Shown here in pieces: positions 21,440-32,943 of a stretch of DNA of 64,000 nucleotides. The position numbers and the translations under genes were made by a program. Under the pieces are notes generated by a model. The model did not search any database. It was not told the DNA's origin and was given only the letters and a program-made list of their open reading frames with translations. Each line of letters begins with the position of its first letter. Positions within the stretch are counted from its first letter, which is position 1. Source of the stretch: Lonicera japonica (taxonomy: Eukaryota; Streptophyta; Magnoliopsida; Dipsacales; Caprifoliaceae). The stretch covers positions 26,958,969 to 27,022,968 of the forward strand of contig CM038468.1 in NCBI GenBank assembly GCA_021464415.1, read 5' to 3'.

Positions 21440-23290
21440 CTGATAAGAATTCTTCCATGTTATGGCACAAGCATTTGGGACAAATCTCTAAACAAAGAAT
21501 TAAGAGACTTGTGGAATTCTTGAAATCCCTTGATTTAATAGATTTTAAAATTTGTATTTAATGTGTAAAGGGGAAATGGACAAACATATATAAGGAAACT
21601 AGGTGCCACTGCCTTAGAACTAATTAATGTGGATATCTGTAAACTATTCTCTATGGCCTCCTAGAATGGTTAACATTATTTTATTATGGTCATGACAATT
21701 ATTAAGGGTACCTATATTTAATTAATGAGAAGTTACAATCCTTAAACGTTGTTATGACTTTCACAATCCAAGTTGAAAATCAACTAGGAAAGAAAATTAA
21801 GACCGTGAAATCTGATCGTGGTGGTGAATACTACGGTAAATAAAAACGGATAAGGTAAACAACGTTCTGGACCTTTATGAAATTTCTAGAGAACTACAGA
21901 ATTATCTCACAGTACACTATGCTAGGTAGACTTAGTACGAACAGTGTTGCTGAGAGATAAAACAGAAGCTTAAGGATATGGGAAGGAGCGTGATTAATCA
22001 TTCTTCTCTACCATAATGACTCTATGAAGAAACACTTATGACTGCAACATATTTTCTAAACAGTGTTATATCAAAGTAGTTGTTAAAACATGTTGTCTAG
22101 TTGTAGTAAAGCCATAAAGAAATTATTTGCTACTTTGTTAGATCCATTGAAAAATCGAGAGATTATAAATTTTGCAATCCCTTGAATAAATCCTTTATTA
22201 AGGAGGAAAATGTCAAATTTCTTAAGGATATTGAGTTTGCAGGAGAAGATAAAGTTAGAAATATTGTCTTTGAGGATGAATTTATTTAAATTCCAAGTAC
22301 TAATATTGACAATGATTTGGAACAAATTTCTGACATTATTTTAAATGCAAAATAGGATCATCAAGACAATGTTGAAAAACTTCCTAAATAGCAAACTCAA
22401 CAACCTCAAGACGAAGTGAAATTAAAAAAAAATCCATCTCTGGCCTTAAGGAAAATTTTCGTCAATGGTATCACAAATTTCATCAAGTTATTATCTTATA
22501 CGATTTTGAGGTAAATCCAGTTGATGATTATGTAAATCATAAGTCCAGTGGGAGCAACATCATTTTCCTGGTATTTTATGTTGATAATATCTCTTTTGTA
22601 TTTGAAATACAGATACATCAACATTATTGTCGAGTATCCTAGGATTTTCACGAAAGAGATATATCTAAAGAATTCTTGCCATATTTAACATGAAAGACTA
22701 TCATTCAGGAGATATTTCCATTGTTAAAGGAGACAATTTATGTCTCAGCCAATGCCCCAAAATAAGGTTGAAAAGAAAAAGGTGCCAAAGATTCCTTATG
22801 CATTAGTTGTAGGAAATCTAATGTATTATAAAGTATGTACGCATATGGGTTTAGTGTTCATAGTAAGGATATTTGGTAGATATTTAAGTAACCCTATAAT
22901 ATATCTTCGGAAAGCAGCGAATTAAAAGGTTATATAGTATTTAAAGAGAACAAAAGGATTACATGCTTATATATCGAAAATCAGATTAGTTAGAGATCAT
23001 TTGGTATTCTGATTTCGATTATAGAATATAATATAGTTACGAAACTTTGTCACTAGGCTGTAGATTATGGATAGTGTCGAAAGACCACAAAAGATATTTT
23101 GTGACAATAAATTGATTATACTATATTCGACAATAACAAATTTTTTTCGAAAATCTAAAGCACATAGATATTAAGTTTTTTATTGTTAAAGAAGAGTTGA
23201 GAGTTGTCGTGTCTATAGAGCATATAAGTAGGAACTCGATGATTACGAATCCGTTCACTAAATGTTTAACACAAGGTATTTCATGAGCAT
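21440..23290 (+). pseudogene. Copia pol remnant (integrase, RT, RNase H)
   Basis: In different frames: MLWHKHLGQISKQRIKRLV and CVKGKWT (integrase HHCC finger, about 21456-21580); VENQLGKKIKTVKSDRGGEY (second catalytic D, 21772-21840); a degraded NSVAER-type stretch near 21940; FYVDNISF (RT YVDD box with DD changed to DN, about 22575); IPYALVVGNLMYYKV and GRYLSNP (RT-RNase H connection, 22780-22900). Many nonsense codons and frameshifts. Lineage not assigned. Confidence 0.75.
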
Positions 23291-23769
23291 ATTGCTCATA
23301 TGGGTTTTGTGTGATCTAATAAAGTGTTGGTTTAGTGGGAGTTTGTATTATAGATACTCTTTTATTTAGACACATATTTTCTGTAGAATAAAAAAGATTG
23401 TTTATTTTCGTTTTAACTCTAGATGTTTGCTTTTTCTTCCATTGTGGTTTAACATAAATCTTTGAAGGTTAAAGTTGATCTCATTAAAGTTGGGCCAGTT
23501 GGAAATTGGCTTGTCTAAGATCACATTCCATGTAATTTCGATGTTATTCATCCACATTTGATCTATGTTATTAAGTGTATTAGTATGGTAATAATCGTGG
23601 TTTAGTCACGACCTTAGTGTGATAAAAGCTGCGGTAATTCCATTACTCGTACATAAGATAGACCAGATTGTTTAAGGAGAAGTCTAAGGATAAATAGCAT
23701 ACGGATGTGCGCTAAAAGAATTTTGTGATATAATTGTTTCCGGAATAATATGTAACCTAAGTGGGAGAT

Positions 23770-24222
23770 TGTTAGAAAATTTATATTTTCTAATTTATGT
23801 GGGCAACATATTATAATATTATAATTATATTTTCTATTTAAATTAATGGGCTAATTTTTAGTTAAGCGCATAGACTACTCAAATAAATGTGGGCCAAATG
23901 TATAGATACCTTATGTGGTCTTATTAGGGTTTAATGAGAACTCTAATTAGTTTGTATATAAACAAGATATTAGGGTTATGGTCCCTAATACACCAAATCA
24001 AAATAAGGTTCCCTTCTCCCCATCTAGAATAGAACCAAAATTCCCATCAAGAAACTAAGGCGATTGGTTTAGGAAGACCACGTACCTGCTTGATCCATGT
24101 TGTTATTGTGATCGATCCTCGTATTCCGCATTTATTTATCATGGATCCAGGTACGCAATTTTAGTATTTTAATTTAGATCTTGATGATTTGACATAATGA
24201 CTTAAGTAGTTAAATTCCAACA
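23770..24222 (+). repeat. 3' LTR of the old copia element
   Basis: 453 bp, preceded by the purine tract AAGTGGGAGAT, starting TGTTAGAAAA and ending CCAACA. Confidence 0.9.
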
Positions 24223-24427
24223 TCATCATTGTTCCCATTAACAATATCCTCAATATTATCTTTCTTTATGACATCTCAAATGTGTTTATGTGTTACTTTC
24301 ATTACTACTTTCCAATTCTTTCCTGCTTTGTAATCATCTAAATAAAACACTTGAAATGCATGAGTTGGAAGAGCAAATGGGTCATTTTTAAACCATCTAT
24401 TATTAACATTATTGGAAGTAAGGTGAT
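24223..24427 (-). pseudogene. TNP2 piece 3: end of DUF4216
   Basis: Minus-strand translation LTSNNVNNRWFKNDPFALPT, then HAFQVFYLDDYKAGKNWKVV and MKVTHKHI, a very clear DUF4216 signature. It is bounded on the right by the solo LTR at 24428 and on the left by the copia insertion at 24222. Confidence 0.88.
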
Positions 24428-26681
24428 TGTAACACCCGGTATTTATATTAATGTAATTAAGGTTTATTTGGCTTACTTGGTGTGGAAAATTATTGTAAAT
24501 GATGGAAAGGTATGCAAAAATTTTCATGTTCCCGCGTAGAAACCGATATCGTCGACCAAATTTGGAAAATTCACCAAAAAGTTATTTTAACTCCTTTTTA
24601 ATTGAATCCAAAGCCATATGTTACACATTGAGCTATATTTAGATATAAAACTTTTATACACAATAGGCGCCTATTTTGAAAAAATAGGCACCTGTTGGAA
24701 GGCGAGCCGAGAACAATTTTCTCTCATAATTAGATAGCAGCCTATATTTCAAAAATAGGCGCCTGTTGCTATGTCGGTTTGCAAAGTTTAAAAGGAATTC
24801 TAGAGATTTCTTAAGCCATTTTTTCAAAAAAATCCAACAGCTTTGAGAGCTCCTTTTTCCTCTATATTTATCTCCCTATATTTTCATCAATATCGAGTTT
24901 TCAGATTCTGATACAACCTTAAGGAAACTTGTTCTACACATCGAAGGGACCGAGGTGACAGAGAAAATTATGGATTCCATCAGACAGAGTTTCGATTATT
25001 GTCTTTCTTTCTTCCTTTTGGGTTCTAACTTCGAGGTAGGTTTTTGTTTTTTAAAAAACTTGAAATATAATTTTGTTTTACGAATATCATCGTGTTTCAG
25101 TCTTATATGCTTTCTAAAACTATGACATGATCTATGAAGTGATGTTTTACGATTTATAAAGATCTAAATGTGAGATTTGAAGTAATAGATGCTATCGACA
25201 CTTGACATTCTTGTATTATCCCACCCGATTAAGTATTCCATGGATGCTTGATCATTATAAGTTGATGGAAATGGATTTTTGTTGATTTATACACATCATG
25301 GGATACGGGGTTGGACTTGTTGAAGTGTATGTAGCATAAATTACTTAAAATGCTTATTGAATGACAAAAATAGATGATTTGAGGCAAAATGTGCCATTTA
25401 CACTTGATATAATTTGTTATTTGAATTATATAAGATATCCCTTAAGTATATGGATGTGATTTCCTATTAGGTTGATATATTGATGAATTATACATATCAA
25501 GAGATACGAATTGAGATATGTTAGAGTATATATGGCATATGTTGTCTTTAGAATACATAAGAGCATGTTATGCATGAAACACATCATCTTGGTGTTAACT
25601 CAGGCTCTCTGCTACATTAAAGCTTCATTATATCTTTGTATAGATGCTACAAGGATCCTTATTTCTTATGGCGATTCATGGAAACTTCATTATTATCTTG
25701 ATATCTCCTTGTCGGATATGATCGGCTAATGGATTTTCTTAGTAATTGTTATATTTGGTCATTGATGACCATGATGATGTGAATTATATATGACTATCTA
25801 TCTTAATGGTGCTTGCCGGGATGGAAAATAAGTTGGGCCCGGTGTCCTTGGGTTGAAAATCCCTAAACCCCTAGGGTAGCAATGTTTGGCCGCCTATAAG
25901 CCACCGGTAAACAGTTTAGAAACCTAGGCATTGGCATTGCACCTTGGATAGAATATTTTTTATGAAATTTGGACGAGTTGTTCCACATCTTAAGGCAATG
26001 GATTCTATAATATAATTCCAGTTCGGGTTCTTATTGAGAAGAACTATGATTATATTACATTCTTTTGGAGCGAATAGGTTCTATAAGGCCATGTTAGCTT
26101 GGATTCTCATCATCATGTATCATTAAGGTTTGGAAATGGGTTGACACAAAGGGAAGTAACTTGCATTTGCATGAGTATGCATTATTTTAAGAAATCATGG
26201 TATTTAATTGATTTAATGGTTGACGTATAAATTACTATCGAATTGGTAATTATGTTTTTTGAACACGATATCCCCTATTCCCCCTACTGAGCGACACACT
26301 TACACCATTTTGAATAAACCTTTATTGGACCGCTGGAGATGAGTGAGGCTAACAAAACGGTGGATTTGGGGACACAATAGAAAGCTCTGATAAATACTTG
26401 TTCAGTTACACACACATTTGTACGGCAAGCCATGACTAGCCTAAGTTATGTACTTGTTTAACTACATGTTGACTTGGTTTTTGTATAACTTTTGGACATG
26501 TAAATGTATATTTGTCATACACATGTTTATTGCTAGTTATGGATATGAAGTAGTTGTTTGACATGTGTTATCTATGTTCACTACTTTCTTTAGACCCATT
26601 TTAGTTAGTCTAAAGTGGGTTAGTAACATTCCAGGTCTTAATTACAAGTGTTATCTTGTCAATTAAGGCGAGTGTGTTACA
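24428..26681. repeat. 2.25-kb solo LTR (gypsy/chromovirus-like) in TNP2
   Basis: Starts TGTAACACCCGG and ends GAGTGTGTTACA, with a perfect 8-bp inverted terminus TGTAACAC/GTGTTACA. There is no internal coding region, PBS or PPT, so it is read as a solo LTR left by LTR-LTR recombination. Flanks GTGAT and TCGAT agree at three of five bases. It separates RIQRDYR from LTSNNV within the DUF4216 code, which fixes both ends closely. A palindrome pair at 24663-24772 and a TATA-like TCTATATTTATC near 24856 suggest plus orientation. Confidence 0.75.
24663..24772. repeat. GGCGCC palindrome pair in the solo LTR
   Basis: Two copies of AATAGGCGCC-type sequence with inverse partners (TAGGCGCCTATTTTG and AAAAATAGGCGCCTGTTG) form short palindromes about 90-190 bp before a TATA-like box. 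Confidence 0.7.
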
Positions 26682-28330
26682 TCGATAGTCCCTTTGTATT
26701 CTTTTCTTCTTTGGATTTGTGTCAAAACATTCGCACTTAAATATAATAACACGATACTCCATTATGTAAGTTAATTTAATGACACTACACAATCATCCAT
26801 AAAAATCAATTATTTCATCATCATATTCTCCAAGATCGACAACTCCATTATTTTGAGTTATGCGATGATTGTCGATCATGTTCCTTGATATGAAATCGAA
26901 CGCCATTAACAACATAACCAGTATACTTGTTCACACGAGCATCGAGACCAGAAGCCAAAGAATAAATTTCATTTATGGCACCTTGCGACTCCGCACAACG
27001 CAAATTCCTCGTATATAATAAATAATGGTGATATTATTAATAGTTATCAATAAAAAAAATTAACTTTATTAGTAATTTCAATTAACATCGTAAGCAAATG
27101 AAGAACATTAACTTACATGGCTTGAAAACTACTTTGGAAATTATTGCTCTTGCCTTTGATACAAATTATCTAGACATTCCCTCTCTAATTCTATCAAATG
27201 TTAACTACATATAGGAAAAAATTTGTTTTTTTAATATAATATATAAGAATGTTATTCGGGCAAGAGATTGTATTCGAAAACTCACTCAAAATACAGTTTA
27301 ATCTTTTCACAATTGTGCAAGATGTACCAATGAATCTTGTTAATACCTTTTCTTGATAATTCAACGAGTTCTCTTCCACTAAAGGGGTGTGCAATTCGGA
27401 AGAAAAAAAATATTTGTCCTTTAGGCTCATCTTTACTAGTGTCATTATTCCTATCTTCTCGGTTGAATCTTGTATCAATTCCATGAAGTTACATAGAACA
27501 AAAGGTTAATGCTCCATTAACAATGGATGCCTCTACTATTGAACCTTCCGGTTGAGCTTTATGTTTCATGCTACCTTTTAATGTCCCCAAATTCCTATTG
27601 ATAACAAATAGTGGTATGTAGATGAAGTATTAGGAATATATTAATTAAATGGATACATGCATCGAGTGTTCACGGGGCCGACAAGAATAGCTTCATGTGG
27701 TAAATGGACTGCCAAATGCACCATAACATCAAAGAAAGCAGGCGACAAAATTCTTTCAAGTTTACATAATAGGGCAATCCCTTTTGCCAACTTCTCAAAG
27801 TCTTTCACAACCAAAGTTTTTGCACATAATTGTAGGAAGAAGTTAGATAACTCAACCAATACAATACAAACATCCTTTGGCATGTAGGGACGTATTCCGA
27901 CCGGAAGAAGTCGTTGTAACATAACATGACAATCATGAGTTTTCATTCTAGAAATATTTCCTTCTGTTATACTCACATTTCTAGATATACTAGTTGCATA
28001 GCCATCAGGAAACTTAACTGACTTAAAAAAAGAACAAAACTCATTCCTCTCATTCGGTGCCAACGTATAAGATGCAAGAGGCTTCAACCATTTATTGCCA
28101 TGCTCTTTTAAGTGTGATTCTTTTCTTATATTCATATCAGCCAGATCTAACTGAGCTTTATCTGTGTCCTTGTTTTTTCCTTCAATACTCATCAAAGTCC
28201 GGACCACGTTATTAGTGATATTCTTCTCGCTATGCATGACATTAAGATTATGCCTCAGCTTCAACTTTGACCAATACTCCAACTCAAAGAAAATACTTTT
28301 TTTTGTCCAATTCAATTCCTCAATTGTACA
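26682..28330 (-). pseudogene. TNP2 piece 2: transposase C-part, DUF4218 and first half of DUF4216
   Basis: The open part 28315-27641 reads NWTKKSIFFELEYWSKLKLR, HNLNVMHSEKN, YTLAPNERNEFCSFFKSVK, PDGYATSISRNVS, THDCHVMLQRLLPVGIR, CKLERILSPAFFDVMVHLAV and HLPHEAILVGPV, i.e. the end of Transposase_21 and DUF4218. Shifted pieces then give HWYILHNCEKIKLYF (about 27300), LIELERECLDNLYQRQ (about 27200), NKYTGYVVNGVRFHIKEHD (about 26900) and VIIFKCECFDTNPKKKRIQR (about 26700). The order is that of plant CACTA TNP2 proteins. It is broken by frameshifts and by insertions at both edges. Confidence 0.92.
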
Positions 28331-29818
28331 TGTAGGTCAAAAAATACCCTAGAGGGGGGGGGGTTAATAGGGTTTTTAAAACTTAATTTGATTTTTAAAA
28401 TAGATTTAAAAATGTTTAATGTCTATGTCAATCAAGCAATCAATAAACAAAGTTAATTCCAATCACAATGAATAAAATCAACAATATAATATAAGGTGAG
28501 ATATAGAGATAGAACCGATCGAAGTCGAAATTTTTTTGTCCACACGGTTTAGCTTGATAACCTTTACTCCGCGCTCGGTTAGTTCCCCGAGAATTTCCAC
28601 TAGAACCGATCTCCTTCCGGGTGAAGATCAAACCACTACAAGTGTATATTCTTCTCACACACTCTTACAAGTATTGAAGCAACCTCAATACTTTCACAAG
28701 AAATCCTTTTTGCTAATTCTATGAGATACACCTCTCACAATTATGATTGAAAAGAGTTTTGGTGACAAACACCAATGTACAATATCTCTTATGTGTATGA
28801 CAAAATACAAATGAAGCTCACACTAAGAGATATCAATATTGATCAATGAATATAAGCTCAAAGAATAAAAATTGACCAATGCCTTAGCCTTCAAACTTGA
28901 ATAATGTGAATATATGAAATATGGATTTTTATGATCATTCAAGTTGTTAAAAATGAGTCTTAGAACTCATATATATAGCTTGAAAAGTTTATAGCCGCTT
29001 GCGTTGGAAAAATAAATTAATGGGGCAAAAATGAACTTTTGAAAAAGTTTCAACGACTAGTTTTTCTTAAGGGAGTCGGCTCCTTAAGTCTCCATGGAGT
29101 CGGCTCCATGAGGGAGTCGGCTCTATCACTTCCATGGAGTCGGCTACATGGCACTGGAGTGGGGACTTTTGTGCAATTTTCCAACTTTTGCAATATGGCT
29201 CTAAATTTGATTTCAATGCTTGGAGAATGTCAAGAATATGTTTCCAAGACTTCTAATATGGTTTTTGTACCAAAAATTATTCATATAAAATTATAGTGAA
29301 TTTTTCAAGATGACTAGTTTTCGGTAAAAATACATTTTCAAAGATAAAACTAGTTTTGATCAATATTGACATGGTTAAATCATTTCATGAGTTATATAAA
29401 TGATCAATGATATCTTTTGCATGAAATCTAAGCACTCACTCAATTTAAAGATGCTTCAGGTCTTCGTGATGCTTGATTTTCTTATGCGTATCTTCACTTG
29501 TTTGATGTTCTTGATCTTTTCTTGGTTTTGATAACTTGTAGAACATATGTAGATCATTCTTGTGCATATCTTCACTTGCTTGATGATCTTGATCTTTTCT
29601 TGGCTTTGTATAGCACATGTATATTACTTGAATTCATTTCTTGTGAGTAGGAGCGATTGTAAAGCTTGTGTGAGTTTGATTGCTTCGGTTTGAAGTTACA
29701 CTTGGTCGAAAGGGATATCTGTTAAAATGGCTATCATCATTGGAAAAACCGAGTTAAATATCACTTTATTCACTTATTGCACTTATCAAAATAAGATTAA
29801 TTGACTTTAAGGTCAACA
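28331..29818 (-). repeat. 3' LTR of the outer SIRE-like element
   Basis: 1488 bp. It holds four GGAGTCGGCTCC-type boxes (29071-29148). On the minus strand these precede the TATA box GCTATATATATGAG (about 28967-28980) by about 90 bp. Partner of 47009-48473. Confidence 0.92.
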
Positions 29819-29833
29819 ATCTCCCCCTTTTTT
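29819..29833 (-). other. Polypurine tract of the outer SIRE-like element
   Basis: Minus strand AAAAAAGGGGGAGAT directly abuts the 3' LTR. A related CCCCCTTTTTC run at 30164-30178 could be a secondary tract. Confidence 0.88.
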
Positions 29834-30195
29834 ATGATGACAATAGAGTTAATGTGTGTTTTTAAAATGATAACAATATAATAGCATATGAATAATATAC
29901 TCCCCCTAAATAGGTGCATAAATAAATATACAAACAATTATGTAAATAAGAAATACTTGCATAGATAGTTAATCATCTTAAAAAAAATATTAGTTCGATT
30001 CATAAGCAAATAACTTACTAAACATTCTTGAAACAAACATAGCATAATCAAAAGAAAGTAAACATAACATAATTAAACGAAAATGCTAGAGTAAATGAGT
30101 GTGTACCATTATCACTCATGACACACACACATACTTCTCCCATATGCTTACACACATATACTTCTCCCCCTTTTTCTTCATCAAAAAGGATGGAA

Positions 30196-31377
30196 TCACT
30201 CTTGTGGAGGAGGCGGCGGTGGCGGTTGATCCCATGGCATCCAACCCAGAAAGACATAGTCCGGATGATAGTGTTGAAAGGCCGTTTCAATCCGATTGAA
30301 CCGATGGTGCATTTCTTGACGAGTATTGGTCAAGTTGATGTTGAGGTTGTTGATGGCATCCATGATTTGATCATGGCGGTTCATAGCTCTTAGTTGGCGA
30401 GGAGGAGAGTGTTGTGGTGAATCTTGTTCTTCTTCTTGTTTGTCTTCCTCGTCGTTATCGGATTGCTTAACGTCATTCGGATCGTTAGGAATCCACCGAC
30501 CATTTTCCAAGTGATAGTGCATGAGATGAAACAATCGTTCCGAGTATATGTCATGCTCCGATAGCTCATATCCATCCATCTCGTCATCCAAGGGAATATC
30601 AAAGTGCTTGAAGAGACGAGTCAAAACCATACCATAACCGAGTCCTCTATTTCCATGGCTCATGGTCTCATAAAGTTTATCAAATATTAGGCTAGCAAAA
30701 TTAAGCTTGTGAAGACTATTGATTGCCCAAGGAAGGAAAATATCAAGGTTGGTCACTTTGGAGTGACTACCGGTTCTAGGCAATATGCAATAGGTTATGA
30801 TGTGATGAATGAGACGAGCATGAAGAGTTAGCATAGCTACGGTGATTCTATCATCCCAATTTGCTCCCACGTTTCTAAAACGCCTTTTCAAAAGTGGACC
30901 AATATCATTACGCCGGGTGTAACCAAAAGTGTCTTCAAAATTAGTGGTAATGATAGTGGTATTTTGCCAATTAAATCCAAAAATACGCGCAAGATCATCT
31001 TTCGAAAAAGTAATTAAATTTCTTTTAACAAAAGTTCTAAGAAGGGATCTATCCACTTCTCCTTGGGGAGTGATTGGGTGATGCAAGTTGGCGTAAAACA
31101 ATCTAACCAATGTAGGATAAATATCCTCTTTGATGCCTAGAAAATTTAAAATCCCTTGCCTACGAAGAACTTGCAAAATTCGTAACCCATTTTCAGAAAA
31201 TAACATTTGATCGAAGAGTTTACCTTCGATTATAGCTCGATTTGCAAAATAGTTGTGCAAGCGGGCTTAGAGGTCATTGGTAAGGAAGAGAGGAGGAAAA
31301 TCATCTTGCCCCGGTTGAGGAAAATTCTCCGGTTCCCGAGTACGTCTCCTTGTATTCCTTCTTGAGTGGGATGCCAT
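30196..31377 (-). pseudogene. Extra ORF (ORF3) between pol and 3' LTR of the outer SIRE-like element
   Basis: From the ATG at 31377 (MASHSRRNTRRRTREPENFP) the frame reads 393 codons to a stop at 30196, interrupted once by TAA at codon 37, after which it is open for more than 350 codons. The middle (FVKRNLITFSKDDLARIFGF, WDDRITVAMLTLHARLIHHI, DKLYETMSHGNRGLGYG) resembles the 'putative plant transposon protein' domain found in many plant retroelements. Next come an acidic stretch (SDNDEEDKQEEEQDS), a probable coiled coil (IMDAINNLNINLTNTRQEMH) and a proline run (PPPPPPPQE). No signal peptide or membrane segment was seen, so it is not an obvious envelope-like protein. It occupies the position of the SIRE env-like gene. 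One lesson of its near-intact state is that it decayed less than the pol genes beside it. Confidence 0.75.
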
Positions 31378-31785
31378 AGAGATGTGAAATGGTGGGTTTG
31401 AGGGTTTTGAGAATTTTGAAGAAAAATTGAAAATTGAAAATTTTGGTAATGTAAAAATGAAGTATGGCTGAGGAAATGAAGTTTAGATGAGATTTTATAT
31501 AGAATTTAAGAGGAAATTTGTAGAAATTAGAGTTTAAATTTAGAGATTTAAATTTTGAAATGAAGGTTTGGTGTAGAGAGAGAAAGTGGTGATTTGGGTT
31601 GATTTTGGATGGATTTTGAAAGATTTATGGTGTATAGATGATGGATAGATGATTTAGAGTAGTTATGTAGCAATGGTTTGAAGTAAACTTAAGTTTTCAA
31701 AGGTTGAGAAGTGTAGAGATGGAGGAATTTCGTGGGTATTGATGTGAGGAAGGAGAAGAAAATGTAAAGTAATATAATATGCTAC
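31378..31785 (-). other. Leader region of ORF3
   Basis: G/A-rich on the + strand, no ORF. On the minus strand a TATA-like GCATATTATATTAC (31769-31782) sits just downstream of the palindromic boxes at 31786-31866 and about 400 bp before the ORF3 ATG. Confidence 0.4.
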
Positions 31786-31866
31786 TGAGTCAACTCAGTA
31801 AAAATCAAGGGAGTCGACTGGGTCTAGGAGTCGGCTCCATGGGCAATGGGGGAGTCGACTCCATGG
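31786..31866 (-). promoter_or_regulatory. U3-like palindromic boxes upstream of ORF3
   Basis: CTGAGTCAACTCAG (about 31784-31797), GGGAGTCGACTGGG, GGAGTCGGCTCCATGG and GGAGTCGACTCCATGG lie in tandem. They match the GGAGTCGGCTCCATG boxes found in the U3 of this element's own LTRs (29071-29148, 47747-47800) and nowhere else in its internal region. Position and a downstream TATA-like box suggest a separate promoter for ORF3; this is inference. Confidence 0.55.
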
Positions 31867-32099
31867 GTATTTTGCATGGATTTTGCCAAAGTTTGCACCA
31901 ATAAAAATTTTGCTTGCTAATCCAACATTAATTAACATACTATAAGTGAAAAATTACTTGTTAATAATTATAATAACATGTAAAATTAATACAAGCTATA
32001 TTTAAAAATAATTAAAAGAAATTTTTAACATAATTAGAATAAATGATGTGTGCTCAAATATAAGCTCTATTGATTTCTTTTATGAATTTTTGGAATAAA

Positions 32100-32938
32100 C
32101 TAGATATCACAAGCTCTAATCATACTGAGTTCACGTCGAATAGTGCAAAAACGATCATCCAAAAGTGGTTTAGTGAATATATCTGCAAATTGCGATTCGG
32201 TGCCAACGAATTCAATGTCAACATCACCTTTTTGCACATGATCACGAATAAAATGATATCTTATCTCGATGTGCTTAGTACGTGAGTGTTGTATGGGGTT
32301 CTTAGTCAAGCTTATAGCACTTGGGTTGTCACATTTTATGGGAATGTGGCTAAGACTAATACCAAAGTCCTCTAGTTGTTGTTAAATGTATAAAGTTTGT
32401 GCACAACAACTTCCGGCCGTCACATATTCGGCTTCGGCAGTTGAAAGGGCCACCAAGTTTTGTTTCTTACTTGACCATGATACTAGTGCGTGTCCTAGAA
32501 AATGACAAGTACCACTGCTACTTTTCGTTTCGATTTTGCAACCGGCAAAATCCGCATCTGAATAACTAATTAAGTCAAATGAGTTCTCTCTTGGATACCA
32601 CAAACCCAATGAGCTAGTACCGAAAAGATAACGAAATATTCGTTTTACGGGAAGTAAATGTGACTCTTTAGAATCCGCTTGGAATCGTACAGAAAGACAT
32701 ACACTAAACATAATATCCGGCCTAGACACCGTCAAATACAATAAACTACCAATCATACCTCGATATTTCTTGATGTCTACATTTTACCTTTTTCGTCTTT
32801 GTCAAGCTTCAATGTTGAACTCATAGGAGTGCTCATGGATTTTGCGCCTTCCATGTCGAATTTCTTCAAAAGCTCCTTCACATACTTCTCTTGATTGATG
32901 AAAATGCCTTCTTTGCATTGTTTCACTTGTAATCCAAG
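32100..32938 (-). pseudogene. Outer SIRE-like pol, part 2: end of RT and RNase H
   Basis: Resumes at FLGLQVKQCKEGIFINQEKY beside the nested insertion, runs through EGAKSMSTPMSSTLKL, then (shifted) MIGSLLYLTVSRPDIMFSV, YSDADFAGCKIETKSSSG, the active-site string STAEAEYVTAGS, a TAA after QTLYI, and CDNPSAISLTKNPIQHSRTK, ending FADIFTKPLLDDRFC and RACDI-stop at 32100. Small indels and one stop inactivate it. Confidence 0.9.
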
Positions 32939-32943
32939 GAAGT

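Larger units (their letters stand above)
20053..24222 (+). mobile_element. Old Ty1/copia retrotransposon inserted in TNP2
   Basis: LTRs 20053-20526 and 23770-24222, both TGTTAGAAAATTTATATTTT...TTCCAACA. Flanks TCAAC (20048-20052) and TCATC (24223-24227) are a target duplication with one mismatch. A PBS follows the left LTR and AAGTGGGAGAT precedes the right one, so it reads left to right. LTRs differ at many sites including a 21-bp length difference, and pol is riddled with stops, marking an older insertion than the other copia elements here. Confidence 0.9.

Noticed and set aside
29039..29296. 85-codon ORF with GVGS repeats in the SIRE LTR (also 47715-47909)
   Set aside because: Generated by the tandem GGAGTCGGCTCC boxes; regulatory repeats rather than protein coding.
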